Source: Colwellia psychrerythraea (GTDB lineage Bacteria > Pseudomonadota > Gammaproteobacteria > Enterobacterales > Alteromonadaceae). From it: a stretch of 64,000 bases of DNA. Shown here piece after piece: positions 26,271-35,302 of the stretch (position 1 is the first letter of the stretch; each line of letters begins with the position of its first letter). The notes under the pieces were generated by a model, which had not been told where the DNA came from, did no database searches, and saw nothing but the letters and a program-made list of their open reading frames with translations. Made by a program: the position numbers and the translations under genes. The stretch covers positions 186,001 to 250,000 of the forward strand of contig NZ_JQEC01000011.1 of the NCBI RefSeq assembly GCF_000764185.1, read 5' to 3'.

Positions 26271-26549
26271 ATGTCTCAAGCAAGTGCACGCCACCTTTTA
26301 GTAGATACAGAAGAACAGTGTTTGGCATTAAAAGCGGAAATTGAAGCAGGTAAAGACTTTGCTGAAGTTGCTAAAGAACATTCGAACTGCCCATCAAATG
26401 CCCAAGGTGGCGATTTAGGTAGCTTTGGCCCTGGCCAAATGGTTCCTGAATTTGATAAAGTTGTTTTTTCAGCGCCTTTAAATACTGTGCAAGGCCCAGT
26501 GCAAACTCAGTTTGGCTATCACTTATTAGAAGTGACTGAACGTAGTTAA
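26271..26549 (+). CDS. ppiC: Small parvulin-type peptidyl-prolyl isomerase
   Basis: 92 residues, the size of E. coli PpiC (93 aa). The single parvulin domain is complete: SARHLLVDTEEQC at the start, ACEHSNCPS-type segment (EHSNCPSNAQGGDLGSFGPG), then MVPEFDKVVFSAP and TQFGYHLLEVTER at the end. There is no signal peptide, so it acts in the cytoplasm on X-Pro bonds. AGGAAA lies before the ATG. It converges with the PiT gene across a shared terminator. Confidence 0.94.
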   Translation: MSQASARHLLVDTEEQCLALKAEIEAGKDFAEVAKEHSNCPSNAQGGDLGSFGPGQMVPEFDKVVFSAPLNTVQGPVQTQFGYHLLEVTERS

Positions 26550-26615
26550 GCTCCTGCCAAATGAGCAGTGATTTAATCAAATGACTTTTAACAGTTCTGG
26601 TTGAATATAGATAAC

Positions 26616-26647
26616 AAAAAAGCCGCAATTCATTGCGGCTTTTTTTA
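26616..26647. terminator. Bidirectional terminator between ppiC and the PiT gene
   Basis: AAGCCGCAA pairs with TTGCGGCTT around TTCA, with A6 on the left and T7 on the right, so it can stop transcription from both convergent genes. Confidence 0.92.
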
Positions 26648-26709
26648 TCTATTTACTGGAGGTTATCTAAAAAGTAACTACTTAGCTAATAGTTACTTAG
26701 CAAAGCGTA

Positions 26710-28005
26710 CTAGCTAAACGTTGCCTGCATAATCCAGAAGAAGATTATAGATAAACCAGCACCTACCGGTAGAGTAATAACCCAAGATACAACAATGTTA
26801 CGTACAACACCTAAGTTAATAGCAGCAATACCACGCGCCATACCCACACCTAGCACAGCACCTACTAAGGTTTGTGTAGTTGAAATAGGTAAGCCTGCAC
26901 CGGAAGCGATGACTACAGTACTAGCAGCAGCTAATTCAGCCGCAAAACCACGACTAGGTGTTAAATGTGTAATACCTTGGCCGATAGTAGCAATAACTTT
27001 ATGACCAAATAAGGCTAAACCCGCAACAATACCGAAACCACCTAATGGCAGTATCCACCAAGCAATTGCAGATTTAGCCGCAATTTCACCATCATGGTCA
27101 ACAATACTAACAACCGCAGCTAAAGGGCCAATAGCATTGGCAACATCATTTGAACCATGGGCAAAAGCCATGGCACAGGCAGTAACTATCATTAGAATTG
27201 CAAATACTTTTTCAACATTGACATAATGCGCTTCTTTAGCAAGAGTCTCATCAAATTTTAAGCGATTAATAAAGACTTTACCTATAGCTGCAACGATAAC
27301 AGCGACAATAGTTGCTAGGTAAAAACCACCCGCGCCTTTAATTTCAAAGTTAACAAAGCCAAGATCTACATTTTCTAAGCCAATATGCTTAAGGCCTTTT
27401 TTGATAGTAACCAGTGATAGAACAAAACCAGCAAGGAACATATAAGCAGGAACCCATCGTTTTGCTTGTTGTAATGGTTTGTCAGTATCAAAAATAAGTT
27501 TTTGTGCACTGTTAAAAATGATAAAAGCAATGATACCTGAGATAAGCGGTGTGATAATCCAACTGCCAACAATACCAACAACCTTGCCCCATTCAACCGC
27601 ATCAGCACTTACGCCAACAGCAGCAAAACCAACAATAGCACCAACAATAGAGTGTGTAGTAGATACCGGCCAGCCTAGAGCTGAAGCAATTAATAACCAG
27701 GTAGCTGCAGCAAATAATGCTGAAATCATGCCATAAACAAGTAATTCAGGGCTATCAACAAAGTAACTGGCGTCAATAATGCCTTTACGTATAGTTGATG
27801 TTACTTCACCACCCGCAAGATAAGCACCAGCAAATTCAAAAACCATCGCAATTATAATGGCTTGTTTAATAGTTAATGCTTTTGAACCAACAGAGGTTCC
27901 CATAGCATTAGCAACATCATTAGCACCAATGCCCCATGCCATAAAGAAGCCAACAACGGCAGCAAGGATTACAAAAGTGCCGCCTGAGTTAAGTATAATT
28001 TCCAT
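26710..28005 (-). CDS. Inorganic phosphate transporter, PiT family
   Basis: 431 residues with about ten membrane helices. The duplicated PiT signature is clear: GANDVANAMGTSVGS near residue 27 and AHGSNDVANAIGPLAAVVS near 284, each with the conserved Asn-Asp. The family moves phosphate with a cation, typically at low affinity. It follows the DUF47 gene by 11 bases, the usual PiT/DUF47 operon. It lies directly beside the high-affinity Pst genes, so both phosphate routes are clustered. Confidence 0.95.
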   Translation of the reverse strand: MEIILNSGGTFVILAAVVGFFMAWGIGANDVANAMGTSVGSKALTIKQAIIIAMVFEFAGAYLAGGEVTSTIRKGIIDASYFVDSPELLVYGMISALFAAATWLLIASALGWPVSTTHSIVGAIVGFAAVGVSADAVEWGKVVGIVGSWIITPLISGIIAFIIFNSAQKLIFDTDKPLQQAKRWVPAYMFLAGFVLSLVTIKKGLKHIGLENVDLGFVNFEIKGAGGFYLATIVAVIVAAIGKVFINRLKFDETLAKEAHYVNVEKVFAILMIVTACAMAFAHGSNDVANAIGPLAAVVSIVDHDGEIAAKSAIAWWILPLGGFGIVAGLALFGHKVIATIGQGITHLTPSRGFAAELAAASTVVIASGAGLPISTTQTLVGAVLGVGMARGIAAINLGVVRNIVVSWVITLPVGAGLSIIFFWIMQATFS

Positions 28006-28015
28006 CAGTTAAGCC

Positions 28016-28696
28016 TTATTTTCTAGCAAGAAGAATTTCTAAACGTGCACCTACACGTTCAGCAAGGTCGGCTAAGTCACCAACCCAATCAATAATTTGA
28101 TATAAGAACATTACATCAACTGGATTCAAATCCTTTTCAATCGCTAATAAGTTTTTACGCAAAGTAATTTGCAAACCATCGGTATCATCTTCGATAGCGT
28201 CTAACTGGTTGATCATTTTCTCAACCAAAACAACTTCACGGCCACGAAAGCCTGTTTCTAATAAATCATCTAATTCATTAATTGCTTCAGCAGCTTTTTC
28301 AGTCGCATCAATACAACGCTCTAGATAAACAGAAAACTCAGCTTGTAAGCTAATAGGTACTTCAAGCTTACGCCCTAAAACACGACCGGCGATATCTTTT
28401 GCCTTGTTGGCTATTTTGTCTTGCTGGGTAAGAAGTTCAAGTAAGTCAGCTCTATCAACTGGCATAAATAAGCCACCAGGAAGCTCTAGACGTAATTGAC
28501 GTTTAAGGGTATCTGCATCTTGCTCTAACTTAGATAGTTTACGACGAATTTTTGCCGCTTCACTCCAGTCTTGCGCAGTACACGCATTAAAAAATGGGAT
28601 AAGTTGTTTACTACATTTAACAACTATTTGAATATGTTTTTCTAACGGTTTAATTGGTGATTTTGCAAATACACCTATGATTGTATTTCTGGCCAT
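28016..28696 (-). CDS. DUF47/TIGR00153 family PiT accessory protein, PhoU-like
   Basis: 226 residues, all-helical, with repeated heptad-rich segments such as KLEQDADTLKRQLRLEL and LDAIEDDTDGLQITLR. DUF47 proteins are distant PhoU relatives and are nearly always encoded upstream of PiT transporters, as here, where they are thought to modulate the transporter. MARNTIIGVFAKSPIKPLEKHI is the common N-terminus of the family. It is separated from phoU by a 217-base gap, so the PiT operon probably has its own promoter. Confidence 0.93.
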   Translation of the reverse strand: MARNTIIGVFAKSPIKPLEKHIQIVVKCSKQLIPFFNACTAQDWSEAAKIRRKLSKLEQDADTLKRQLRLELPGGLFMPVDRADLLELLTQQDKIANKAKDIAGRVLGRKLEVPISLQAEFSVYLERCIDATEKAAEAINELDDLLETGFRGREVVLVEKMINQLDAIEDDTDGLQITLRKNLLAIEKDLNPVDVMFLYQIIDWVGDLADLAERVGARLEILLARK

Positions 28697-28913
28697 AATT
28701 ATGTTTTCCAGTCAGTATAACTCTCGTCATTGCTATTCGCCGCGGATAGTAACCCATTTAACTTCCAATGTTAAATGCTAATATGAGCTTATATTGTTGC
28801 CTACATTAACTAACCGCTACGGCTTGAATTTATTTTAACTAAACAGCAGTAAAGTATTTAGCTAATCGTTTGAATTTTATATATTTATTACTATCACTAT
28901 TATTTAAAGTAAC

Positions 28914-29615
28914 TTATAAATTTTTCATCTCTTCTGCTGTGGTATGACGAACAACCTTACCTTTTACAAAATAAATGATGTATTCACAGATGTTTTGACA
29001 GCGATCACCAATACGTTCCAGTGCTCTAGCAGACCAAATAACCGTCATCACTTGCGGTATAGAACGAGGGTCCTCCATCATGTAAGTCATCAATTGACGT
29101 ATCAGCGCTTCATATTCACGGTTGATTTTATCATCCATTTGATGAATTTTAATAGCTGTATCACAATCCATACGTGTAAAGGCATCAAGGCTGGCCTGTA
29201 AAAACTCTAAAACTCGCCGACCTAGGTTATCTAGATTAACCAGTAAGTCTTTTTGTGAAGAAGAAAAATTTTCTAACGTAACTCGTGCTATTTTTTCAGC
29301 TTCATCGCCAATGCGCTCTAAGTCTGCAATCGTTTTTACAATAGCCATAATTAAACGTAAGTCACCTGCCGCGGGTTGGCGTTTAGCAATAATACGGGTA
29401 CATTCGTCATCAATACTGACTTCATAAGCATTAACTTGGTAATCATTGCTCAATACTTGTTTAGCTAGCTCAACATCAACTTGTTCAACAGAAGCTAATG
29501 CATCCGATAGCTGTTTCTCAACTAAACCGCCCATATGCATGACATTATTAATAACACGTTCTAAATCTTCATTGAACTGGCCAGAAATATGACGGCCAAT
29601 TTGTAAATTATCCAT
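28914..29615 (-). CDS. phoU: Phosphate transport/signalling protein PhoU
   Basis: 233 residues made of two three-helix repeats. The PhoU metal-binding motifs appear as AKIxxD-type stretches (TIADLERIGDEAEKIARV near 93 and RALERIGDRCQNICEY near 198). PhoU ties PstB activity to the PhoR/PhoB response and lowers phosphate uptake when phosphate is ample. It follows pstB by 88 bases in the same direction, as in pst operons generally. Confidence 0.96.
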   Translation of the reverse strand: MDNLQIGRHISGQFNEDLERVINNVMHMGGLVEKQLSDALASVEQVDVELAKQVLSNDYQVNAYEVSIDDECTRIIAKRQPAAGDLRLIMAIVKTIADLERIGDEAEKIARVTLENFSSSQKDLLVNLDNLGRRVLEFLQASLDAFTRMDCDTAIKIHQMDDKINREYEALIRQLMTYMMEDPRSIPQVMTVIWSARALERIGDRCQNICEYIIYFVKGKVVRHTTAEEMKNL

Positions 29616-29703
29616 GGAATATCCTTTTATAGGTATGGTCTTGCATACTTTATTTATTGCTAGTGACTTACTAATGAATCACTAATAGATTACTACCTGA
29701 GAT

Positions 29704-30543
29704 TTAACCGTAACGGCCGGTAATATAATCTTCAGTTTTCTTTTTCAACGGCGTAGTAAATAAAGTATTGGTATCGCTATATTCTATTAAATCCCCCATA
29801 TACATAAATGCCGTTTGATCAGACACTCGTGCAGCTTGCTGCATATTATGGGTAACAATAACAACTGTAAATTGCTTTTTAAGATCATTGATTAATTCTT
29901 CAATGACCAAGGTCGAAATCGGGTCTAGTGCTGAAGTCGGCTCATCAAGTAGTAGCACCTCTGGTTGAATAGCAATGGCTCGAGCAATAACTAAACGCTG
30001 CTGTTGACCACCGGAAAGGCCTAAAGCGCTTTCATGTAATCTATCTTTGACTTCATTCCAAAGCGCAGCACTGCGCAATGATTTTTCTGCGGCATCATCC
30101 AATCTTCTACGGTTATTTTCGCCCATAATGCGTAAACCATAAACGACATTTTCATAAATAGTTTTAGGAAACGGATTAGGACGCTGGAATACCATACCTA
30201 CTTTTCGTCTTAACTCAGCAACATCAACATGTTTGTCATAGATGTTATTGCCGTGTAGGTTAATTTCGCCACTGATATGACAATCATCAACTAAGTCGTT
30301 CATACGATTAATACAACGTAACAAGGTAGATTTACCACAACCACTTGGCCCAATAAACGCAGTAACCTGCCCTTTAGGAATCGACATGGTAATATTGTTT
30401 AGCGCTTGTTTTTTACCGTAGTATAAATTTAGTTCATTAATGTTTAAGGCAATTTGTTCAGGAGCTAAATTATTTAAGTCCAACTTTTTTGAAAATGATG
30501 GATCTGAGCCAGTAGCTAATGCTTTTGGGATAATAGAAATCAT
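29704..30543 (-). CDS. pstB: Phosphate ABC transporter ATP-binding protein
   Basis: 279 residues. Walker [10 protein letters not shown] is at 65-73, the ABC signature is [14 protein letters not shown], and Walker B is [13 protein letters not shown]. The N-terminal 30 residues before the ABC core are slightly longer than in E. coli PstB (257 aa). It powers the PstA/PstC channel. The gene is separated from pstA by 357 bases that contain a 266-bp inverted-repeat element, so its transcription may no longer depend only on the pstC promoter. Confidence 0.97.
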   Translation of the reverse strand: MISIIPKALATGSDPSFSKKLDLNNLAPEQIALNINELNLYYGKKQALNNITMSIPKGQVTAFIGPSGCGKSTLLRCINRMNDLVDDCHISGEINLHGNNIYDKHVDVAELRRKVGMVFQRPNPFPKTIYENVVYGLRIMGENNRRRLDDAAEKSLRSAALWNEVKDRLHESALGLSGGQQQRLVIARAIAIQPEVLLLDEPTSALDPISTLVIEELINDLKKQFTVVIVTHNMQQAARVSDQTAFMYMGDLIEYSDTNTLFTTPLKKKTEDYITGRYG

Positions 30544-30634
30544 AATAGGTTTTTCTCTAATTATTTTTCATTGATCATTGTTTAGTAAAACAATAAGTCA
30601 TTTCAAGTGACTCATTGTGAATTGTTCTTTTAGC

Positions 30635-30900
30635 TAATACCAAGTCCATTAAGTTAGTTCCCACTCAGAGCTTGCCAACGGTTTGAGAACAAATAGAATT
30701 TTTTGCATATAGTCACTCTATATGAAAGAAATTCTGTACAGTTATCGAATCGCTGGAACGCTCCCAAAGGGCGAGTTTAAAAGGCTTATATGCTACGTTA
30801 TTGATTTTGATAAGGGAATACCATTATCTACAATCAATGCCTTACCTCTAAGCCTTTTAACTCTCGCTGAGTGGGAAGAAACTTATTGGAATTGGTATAA
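30635..30900. mobile_element. MITE-like element between pstA and pstB
   Basis: About 266 bases bounded by imperfect 34-base terminal inverted repeats. The left end begins TAATACCAAGTCC and the right end, read inward, begins TTATACCAATTCC; both end TTCCCACTCAG, with five mismatches in total. An internal inverted pair (GCGAGTTTAAAAGGCTTA near 30770 and its near-complement near 30850) could fold the right half into a hairpin. It encodes no transposase; a 60-codon frame inside it (30722-30904) has no sign of being a gene. The right end abuts the pstA stop codon, so the insertion may have supplied or lies just at that stop. A family name cannot be given from sequence alone. Confidence 0.75.
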
Positions 30901-32538
30901 TTAGTGCTCTAACATTTTATATTTTTCACGTAATTTATTACGGATTGAAACTGCCGTCATATTCAAAGCAACGATAATGCTTACTAAGAGCAAAGCAGTT
31001 GCAAACACTAACGGCCTTGCAGCTTCTACATTGGGACTTTGAAAACCAACATCATAGATATGAAAACCTAAATGCATGAACTTACGATCTAAATGTAAGA
31101 AGGGAAAGTTACCATCTAAGGGTAAATTAGGCGCCATCTTCACTACGCCGACCAACATTAACGGCGCAACTTCCCCTGCAGCTCGAGCAATGGCTAAAAT
31201 AATACCTGTCATAATAGCAGGACTGGCGATGGGTAAAATAATACGCCATAAGGTTTCAGCCTTTGTTGCACCCAGAGCCAGTGAGCCGTAGCGCATCTCC
31301 AATGGAATACGTGATAAACCTTCTTCGGTAGAAACTATTACCACAGGTAAGGTCAATATTGCCAGTGTTAGCGCAGACCATAATACGCCAGGTGTGCCAA
31401 ACGTTGGGCTAGGTAGGTTTTCTGAGTAAAACAATTGGTCCAGTGACCCGCCTACCATATAAACAAAGAAACCTAAACCAAATACACCATAAACGATAGA
31501 CGGTACACCAGCCAAATTAATAACAGATATGCGTAACAGCTTAGTAAAAGAATTTTTACCTGCATACTCATGTAAGTAAATGGCAGCAATAACGCCAAAG
31601 GGTGAAACAATCACAGTCATCAACAGCACCATAAGCACAGTACCAAATATAGCAGGAAACACCCCGCCTTCGGTATTGGCTTCGCGCGGGTCTTCGATTA
31701 AAAAGGATCCTATCTGGCTAATAAATAATGCCGTTTTATCTATTAAACTAAGTTGATTATTAAAGGTCACTTTAAGAATGTATTCAAAGTTAATGGTAAC
31801 AAGTTGGCCATCCATAGCACGCATCACGATATGGTCACGAGATATTTCTTCTCGGTAGCCTAGTAATTCTTGCTCAAGCTTGGCATAGCGTTGATTTAAA
31901 CTAGTCACTTCACTATCAATTTTTGCTTGTCGCTCAGGCGTTAATTTATCTTGTAACTGATATTTACGCGCTTTTAATCGTAAACGTTCTAATTGATAGT
32001 TTATTGCGCCAATATCTGACTTTTGTAAATCATCAATTTGTTGTTGAAATTTATCAACTCGTATTAACAACTCATTTAATTGATTTTCGTCTACTTTCTT
32101 GCCATCAACAACAACACTGTCAATATAGCCGTAAAAGTTACCATGGGTACGGCGCTCAACGACTGCCAAGTCTTTCGGTGTCTGAGTTTTGGTAATGTTA
32201 TGACTTAATATCCAACGAAAGTCTAGACTTACTAACTCTCGGTTACCTGTTTTGATCAACAAGCGCTCTAACACTTCTTGCTCTGGATCGAGGTCTAAAT
32301 TTAAATGCGCTAATTGACCAACAGGTATTTGCTCTCTATCGTATATTTCGCCAATAACTACACTCTTAACGCCATTTTTATCAGTAAGATCAAATTGATA
32401 AAGTTCGCTCGGCCAAAAGTAGGATAAGCCGCGTGATGCAATAAGCCACAATAAACCTAACACTGAAATTAAACTAATACTTACGCCACCTGCTGAAAGC
32501 CATATCCAAGGTGAACCTGATTTAAACCACTTATTCAT
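30901..32538 (-). CDS. pstA: Phosphate ABC transporter permease PstA, long form
   Basis: 545 residues, about twice E. coli PstA (296). After a first membrane helix (about 15-35) comes a periplasmic insert of some 240 residues, including a coiled-coil region near 165-235 (LERLRLKARKYQL, LNQRYAKLEQEL). The C-terminal half is the normal permease with the ABC coupling motif EEGLSRIPLEMRYGSLALGAT. Long PstA/PstC forms occur in marine gammaproteobacteria. The role of the insert is unknown. It follows pstC by 190 bases. Confidence 0.94.
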   Translation of the reverse strand: MNKWFKSGSPWIWLSAGGVSISLISVLGLLWLIASRGLSYFWPSELYQFDLTDKNGVKSVVIGEIYDREQIPVGQLAHLNLDLDPEQEVLERLLIKTGNRELVSLDFRWILSHNITKTQTPKDLAVVERRTHGNFYGYIDSVVVDGKKVDENQLNELLIRVDKFQQQIDDLQKSDIGAINYQLERLRLKARKYQLQDKLTPERQAKIDSEVTSLNQRYAKLEQELLGYREEISRDHIVMRAMDGQLVTINFEYILKVTFNNQLSLIDKTALFISQIGSFLIEDPREANTEGGVFPAIFGTVLMVLLMTVIVSPFGVIAAIYLHEYAGKNSFTKLLRISVINLAGVPSIVYGVFGLGFFVYMVGGSLDQLFYSENLPSPTFGTPGVLWSALTLAILTLPVVIVSTEEGLSRIPLEMRYGSLALGATKAETLWRIILPIASPAIMTGIILAIARAAGEVAPLMLVGVVKMAPNLPLDGNFPFLHLDRKFMHLGFHIYDVGFQSPNVEAARPLVFATALLLVSIIVALNMTAVSIRNKLREKYKMLEH

Positions 32539-32613
32539 AAAGGAACTCTACAATTTGTTTATAGCTACACACTTCGTTGCTGTTTAGCTCAATTTAGTTG
32601 TCGAAAGTACTCA

Positions 32614-32627
32614 TTGATAATTATCAA
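32614..32627. repeat. 14-base perfect palindrome between pstC and pstA
   Basis: TTGATAATTATCAA reads the same on both strands. It lies 76 bases upstream of the pstA start, in the 190-base gap. It may be an operator or simply AT-rich chance symmetry. Confidence 0.4.
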
Positions 32628-32728
32628 CTCCGTGCTTACTTCTTTAAATTAAGCGATACAGCTTATAAGTGAGCAGCTATATAATTAATTTATTAAATCT
32701 GCATTATCTAAAATTAAAACCAAAATCA

Positions 32729-35080
32729 TCACATTGAGCTGTATTTTTCACGTAATCGTTGTCGAACAAATTCTGCGAGTGTGTTGAAAATAAAGGTGAA
32801 TATGAATAGAACAAACGCTGCTAAGAACAATATACGGTAATGGGAGCTATCCACTTCGGCCTCCGGCATTTCTACCGCAATGTTGGCCGCTAGTGTTCTC
32901 ATGCCTTGAAAAATACTCCAATCTAATATGGGGGTATTACCCGTTGCCATCAAAACGATCATAGTTTCACCAACAGCCCGACCAAGCCCCATCATAACCG
33001 CGGAAAATATACCTGGACTTGCGGTCAACAGCACAACCCCTATTAATGTTTGCCATTGGGTGGCACCAAGCGCTAATGAACCACTGGTTAAATGTCCTGG
33101 AACACTAAAAATTGCATCTTCAGCCATAGTGAATATGGTCGGAATAACTGCAAAGCCCATAGCAATACCGACTACTAAGGCATTCCTTTGGTCAAAATTT
33201 ATACCCAAGTCGTTAGTAAGGAATTGACGCATATCGCCATTAAAAAGAATAATCTCTAGCTGTGGTGATAAAGTAAAGGCCACATAGGTTGTCAATATTA
33301 TCACTGGGATTAATAGCAGTGGTGCCAGGGTTTCAGGTAATTTATCTTTGACCTTATTGGGTAGTTTATGCCAGGAAAAAGCAGTTAACACTGTCGCCAA
33401 TGGTAATAAAATAAACAATAGGAATATTGCTGGTAAATACTCTTCCATTAATGGTGCTAACCATAGTCCCGCTAAGAAGCCTAAGATAACTGTCGGTAGT
33501 GCTTCCATCATTTCTATAGTAGGTTTGACTTTTTTACGTAAGCGTGGCGTCATAAAATATGCTGTATATATTGCCGCACTTAAGGCAACTGGTACCGCAA
33601 ATAACATCGCATAAAAAGCCGCTTTAATGGTGCCAAAAGAAATAGGCACTAAAGAAAATTTAGCTTCAAAATCATCCGATCCAGAGCTAGATTGCCAGAT
33701 ATAATCAGGCTCAGGATAACCTTCATACCAAACTTCTTGCCATAGCGCTTGCCAAGTAACCTCAGGGTGCTCGTTATGAACACTGAAAGTTTGTAAATTT
33801 CGCTTATTGGCATCGAGTGGGTCATTACCAATAATAATTAAACCATTGGCTCGCGGCGCTATAGCAAATGCTTCCGGCTGACTTAAAGCTAACTGTCCTT
33901 GCCATAAATCTGCCGAGCTAGTGGTATAAAAGACATTGAGCATGCCGCTTGTGGTCATGGTGTAAAAACTTTTTCTAAAGCGCTCAGTATAAATAGCGGT
34001 TATTGCGTTTGATGCTTTTTTTGCTCTATCATTAGTTGCCTTGTCATTATTAGTATCGCTATTACCGGTGGTAAAGGCTCTAATTTTCTTAAACTGACGG
34101 CCTGAATCTGTTGCAACTTCAAACCATTGACTGATTCCGCCACTACTATCACCCAGTAAAACAGAGCTACTACCAGAAAGCAGTGCCATAGAAGTAAGGT
34201 AAGTAGCCTCGTTATCTAATGTTGGGATAATTGTTGCTTTTAGACTAACTTCATCTTCATCAGTTAGCGAGTAAACACGCACTGTTGAGCCACTACGAAT
34301 AAAGGCTAAACTTAAATCTGGAGTTACTTTTATTTCATCAATATCATCAGCTGGATAATCAATGAGTTGATGATTCGTTTCATAGTCAACATCATCACCG
34401 TCATTTGAAGAACTAAAATCATCATCAGCAATAAAGCTAGTTTTTATCAGACGTTTATCTTGAGTAAAAGCAACAAAGACAATTTTTTCATCATCCATTG
34501 CAAAGGCCAACTGAGAAAACGGCACTTGCTGTTCATCAATAATTAATGAACTTTGACCTAAAGGATAATTTACTTGTGGGATTATTTCACGAGTATCATT
34601 GGCATATTTAGCGTAAAAACTAGGTTGAAATAATAGAGTTTTACCACTGACAGTATGTAGTAATATGTTTGCAGTAAAAGAGTTAGCTACACTAGCGACT
34701 TTTTCTTGATGAAAGTCGTCACCAGTAAGTAGTAACTTTGAAAGTGAATTTTCACCAATAGAGAACTGATTACCCGCTTGGGGATCGCTGGCCTTTAAAT
34801 GATAGAAATCGATATTACCTGTATCGGTAATTTGATAAGCCAACTCTTGTAACTCATCAACACCGGTAGTTAACACTTTTTCATTAGCTTTTAAGTCAAG
34901 ATTAACTGTAACTTTTGGCTCAATTTGAGCAGACTCAAAAATAGGTTTAACAACGTATAACAAATATAAAAAAATTAGCACTAGGGTAAACAAAACGCTA
35001 ATACCACCAAAGGTGATTAACCATTTTGCCAGTGAATTCTTAATGCCACGGCTTCGGTTTGAACTGATAAGATCTGCCAC
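32729..35080 (-). CDS. pstC: Phosphate ABC transporter permease PstC, long form
   Basis: 783 residues, far longer than E. coli PstC (319). An N-terminal helix (about 20-45) leads to a ~400-residue periplasmic domain rich in beta strands with repeating segments such as GNIDFYHLKA, IKVTPDLSLAFIRSGSTVRVYSL and LLGDSSGGISQWF, which look like a beta-propeller. The C-terminal ~300 residues are the permease with the coupling motif GSLALGATQWQT. It is the first pst gene here and its promoter has a Pho box. No pstS is next to it. Confidence 0.94.
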   Translation of the reverse strand: MADLISSNRSRGIKNSLAKWLITFGGISVLFTLVLIFLYLLYVVKPIFESAQIEPKVTVNLDLKANEKVLTTGVDELQELAYQITDTGNIDFYHLKASDPQAGNQFSIGENSLSKLLLTGDDFHQEKVASVANSFTANILLHTVSGKTLLFQPSFYAKYANDTREIIPQVNYPLGQSSLIIDEQQVPFSQLAFAMDDEKIVFVAFTQDKRLIKTSFIADDDFSSSNDGDDVDYETNHQLIDYPADDIDEIKVTPDLSLAFIRSGSTVRVYSLTDEDEVSLKATIIPTLDNEATYLTSMALLSGSSSVLLGDSSGGISQWFEVATDSGRQFKKIRAFTTGNSDTNNDKATNDRAKKASNAITAIYTERFRKSFYTMTTSGMLNVFYTTSSADLWQGQLALSQPEAFAIAPRANGLIIIGNDPLDANKRNLQTFSVHNEHPEVTWQALWQEVWYEGYPEPDYIWQSSSGSDDFEAKFSLVPISFGTIKAAFYAMLFAVPVALSAAIYTAYFMTPRLRKKVKPTIEMMEALPTVILGFLAGLWLAPLMEEYLPAIFLLFILLPLATVLTAFSWHKLPNKVKDKLPETLAPLLLIPVIILTTYVAFTLSPQLEIILFNGDMRQFLTNDLGINFDQRNALVVGIAMGFAVIPTIFTMAEDAIFSVPGHLTSGSLALGATQWQTLIGVVLLTASPGIFSAVMMGLGRAVGETMIVLMATGNTPILDWSIFQGMRTLAANIAVEMPEAEVDSSHYRILFLAAFVLFIFTFIFNTLAEFVRQRLREKYSSM

Positions 35081-35155
35081 TTAAATTAACCTTATTATCA
35101 ATAAACTAAAAACTAGCTTATCTAATATAGAGAAGATGATAAATTAACTGGGCAA

Positions 35156-35161
35156 AGTATA
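35156..35161 (-). promoter_or_regulatory. -10 element of the pstC promoter
   Basis: Read leftward the bases are TATACT, close to TATAAT, and lie 10 bases beyond the Pho box. This is the normal spacing for PhoB-activated promoters, in which the Pho box replaces the -35 element. Confidence 0.6.
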
Positions 35162-35171
35162 AGTCAGTTAT

Positions 35172-35189
35172 GTGACATTTATATTACAG
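35172..35189 (-). promoter_or_regulatory. Pho box upstream of pstC
   Basis: Read leftward: CTGTAATATAAATGTCAC, two direct 7-base half sites separated by ATAA. It matches 12 of 14 half-site positions of the E. coli consensus (CTGTCAT, 4 bases, CTGTCAC/T). It lies 92 bases before the pstC start, so PhoB would induce pstC-pstA when phosphate is scarce. Confidence 0.7.
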
Positions 35190-35210
35190 CTCTACTTTTC
35201 CAATAGGAAT

Positions 35211-35244
35211 AAAAAAAGCAGTACCTCAACTAGGTACTGCTTTT
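35211..35244 (-). terminator. Terminator after the UDP-GlcNAc 4-epimerase gene
   Basis: AAAAGCAGTACCT pairs with AGGTACTGCTTTT around CAACT, with an A7 run on the left that becomes the T-run in the leftward direction. It separates the polysaccharide genes from pstC. Confidence 0.9.
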
Positions 35245-35302
35245 GTAATTTAATAAAAGTGCTCGTGTGACTTTTATATTAAGTTTGACTATTGCTAGTT
35301 TA

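Noticed and set aside
30722..30904. 60-codon rightward frame between pstB and pstA
   Set aside because: It lies almost entirely inside the inverted-repeat element and its end uses the terminal repeat and the pstA stop region. Its composition follows the repeat, so it is not counted as a gene.
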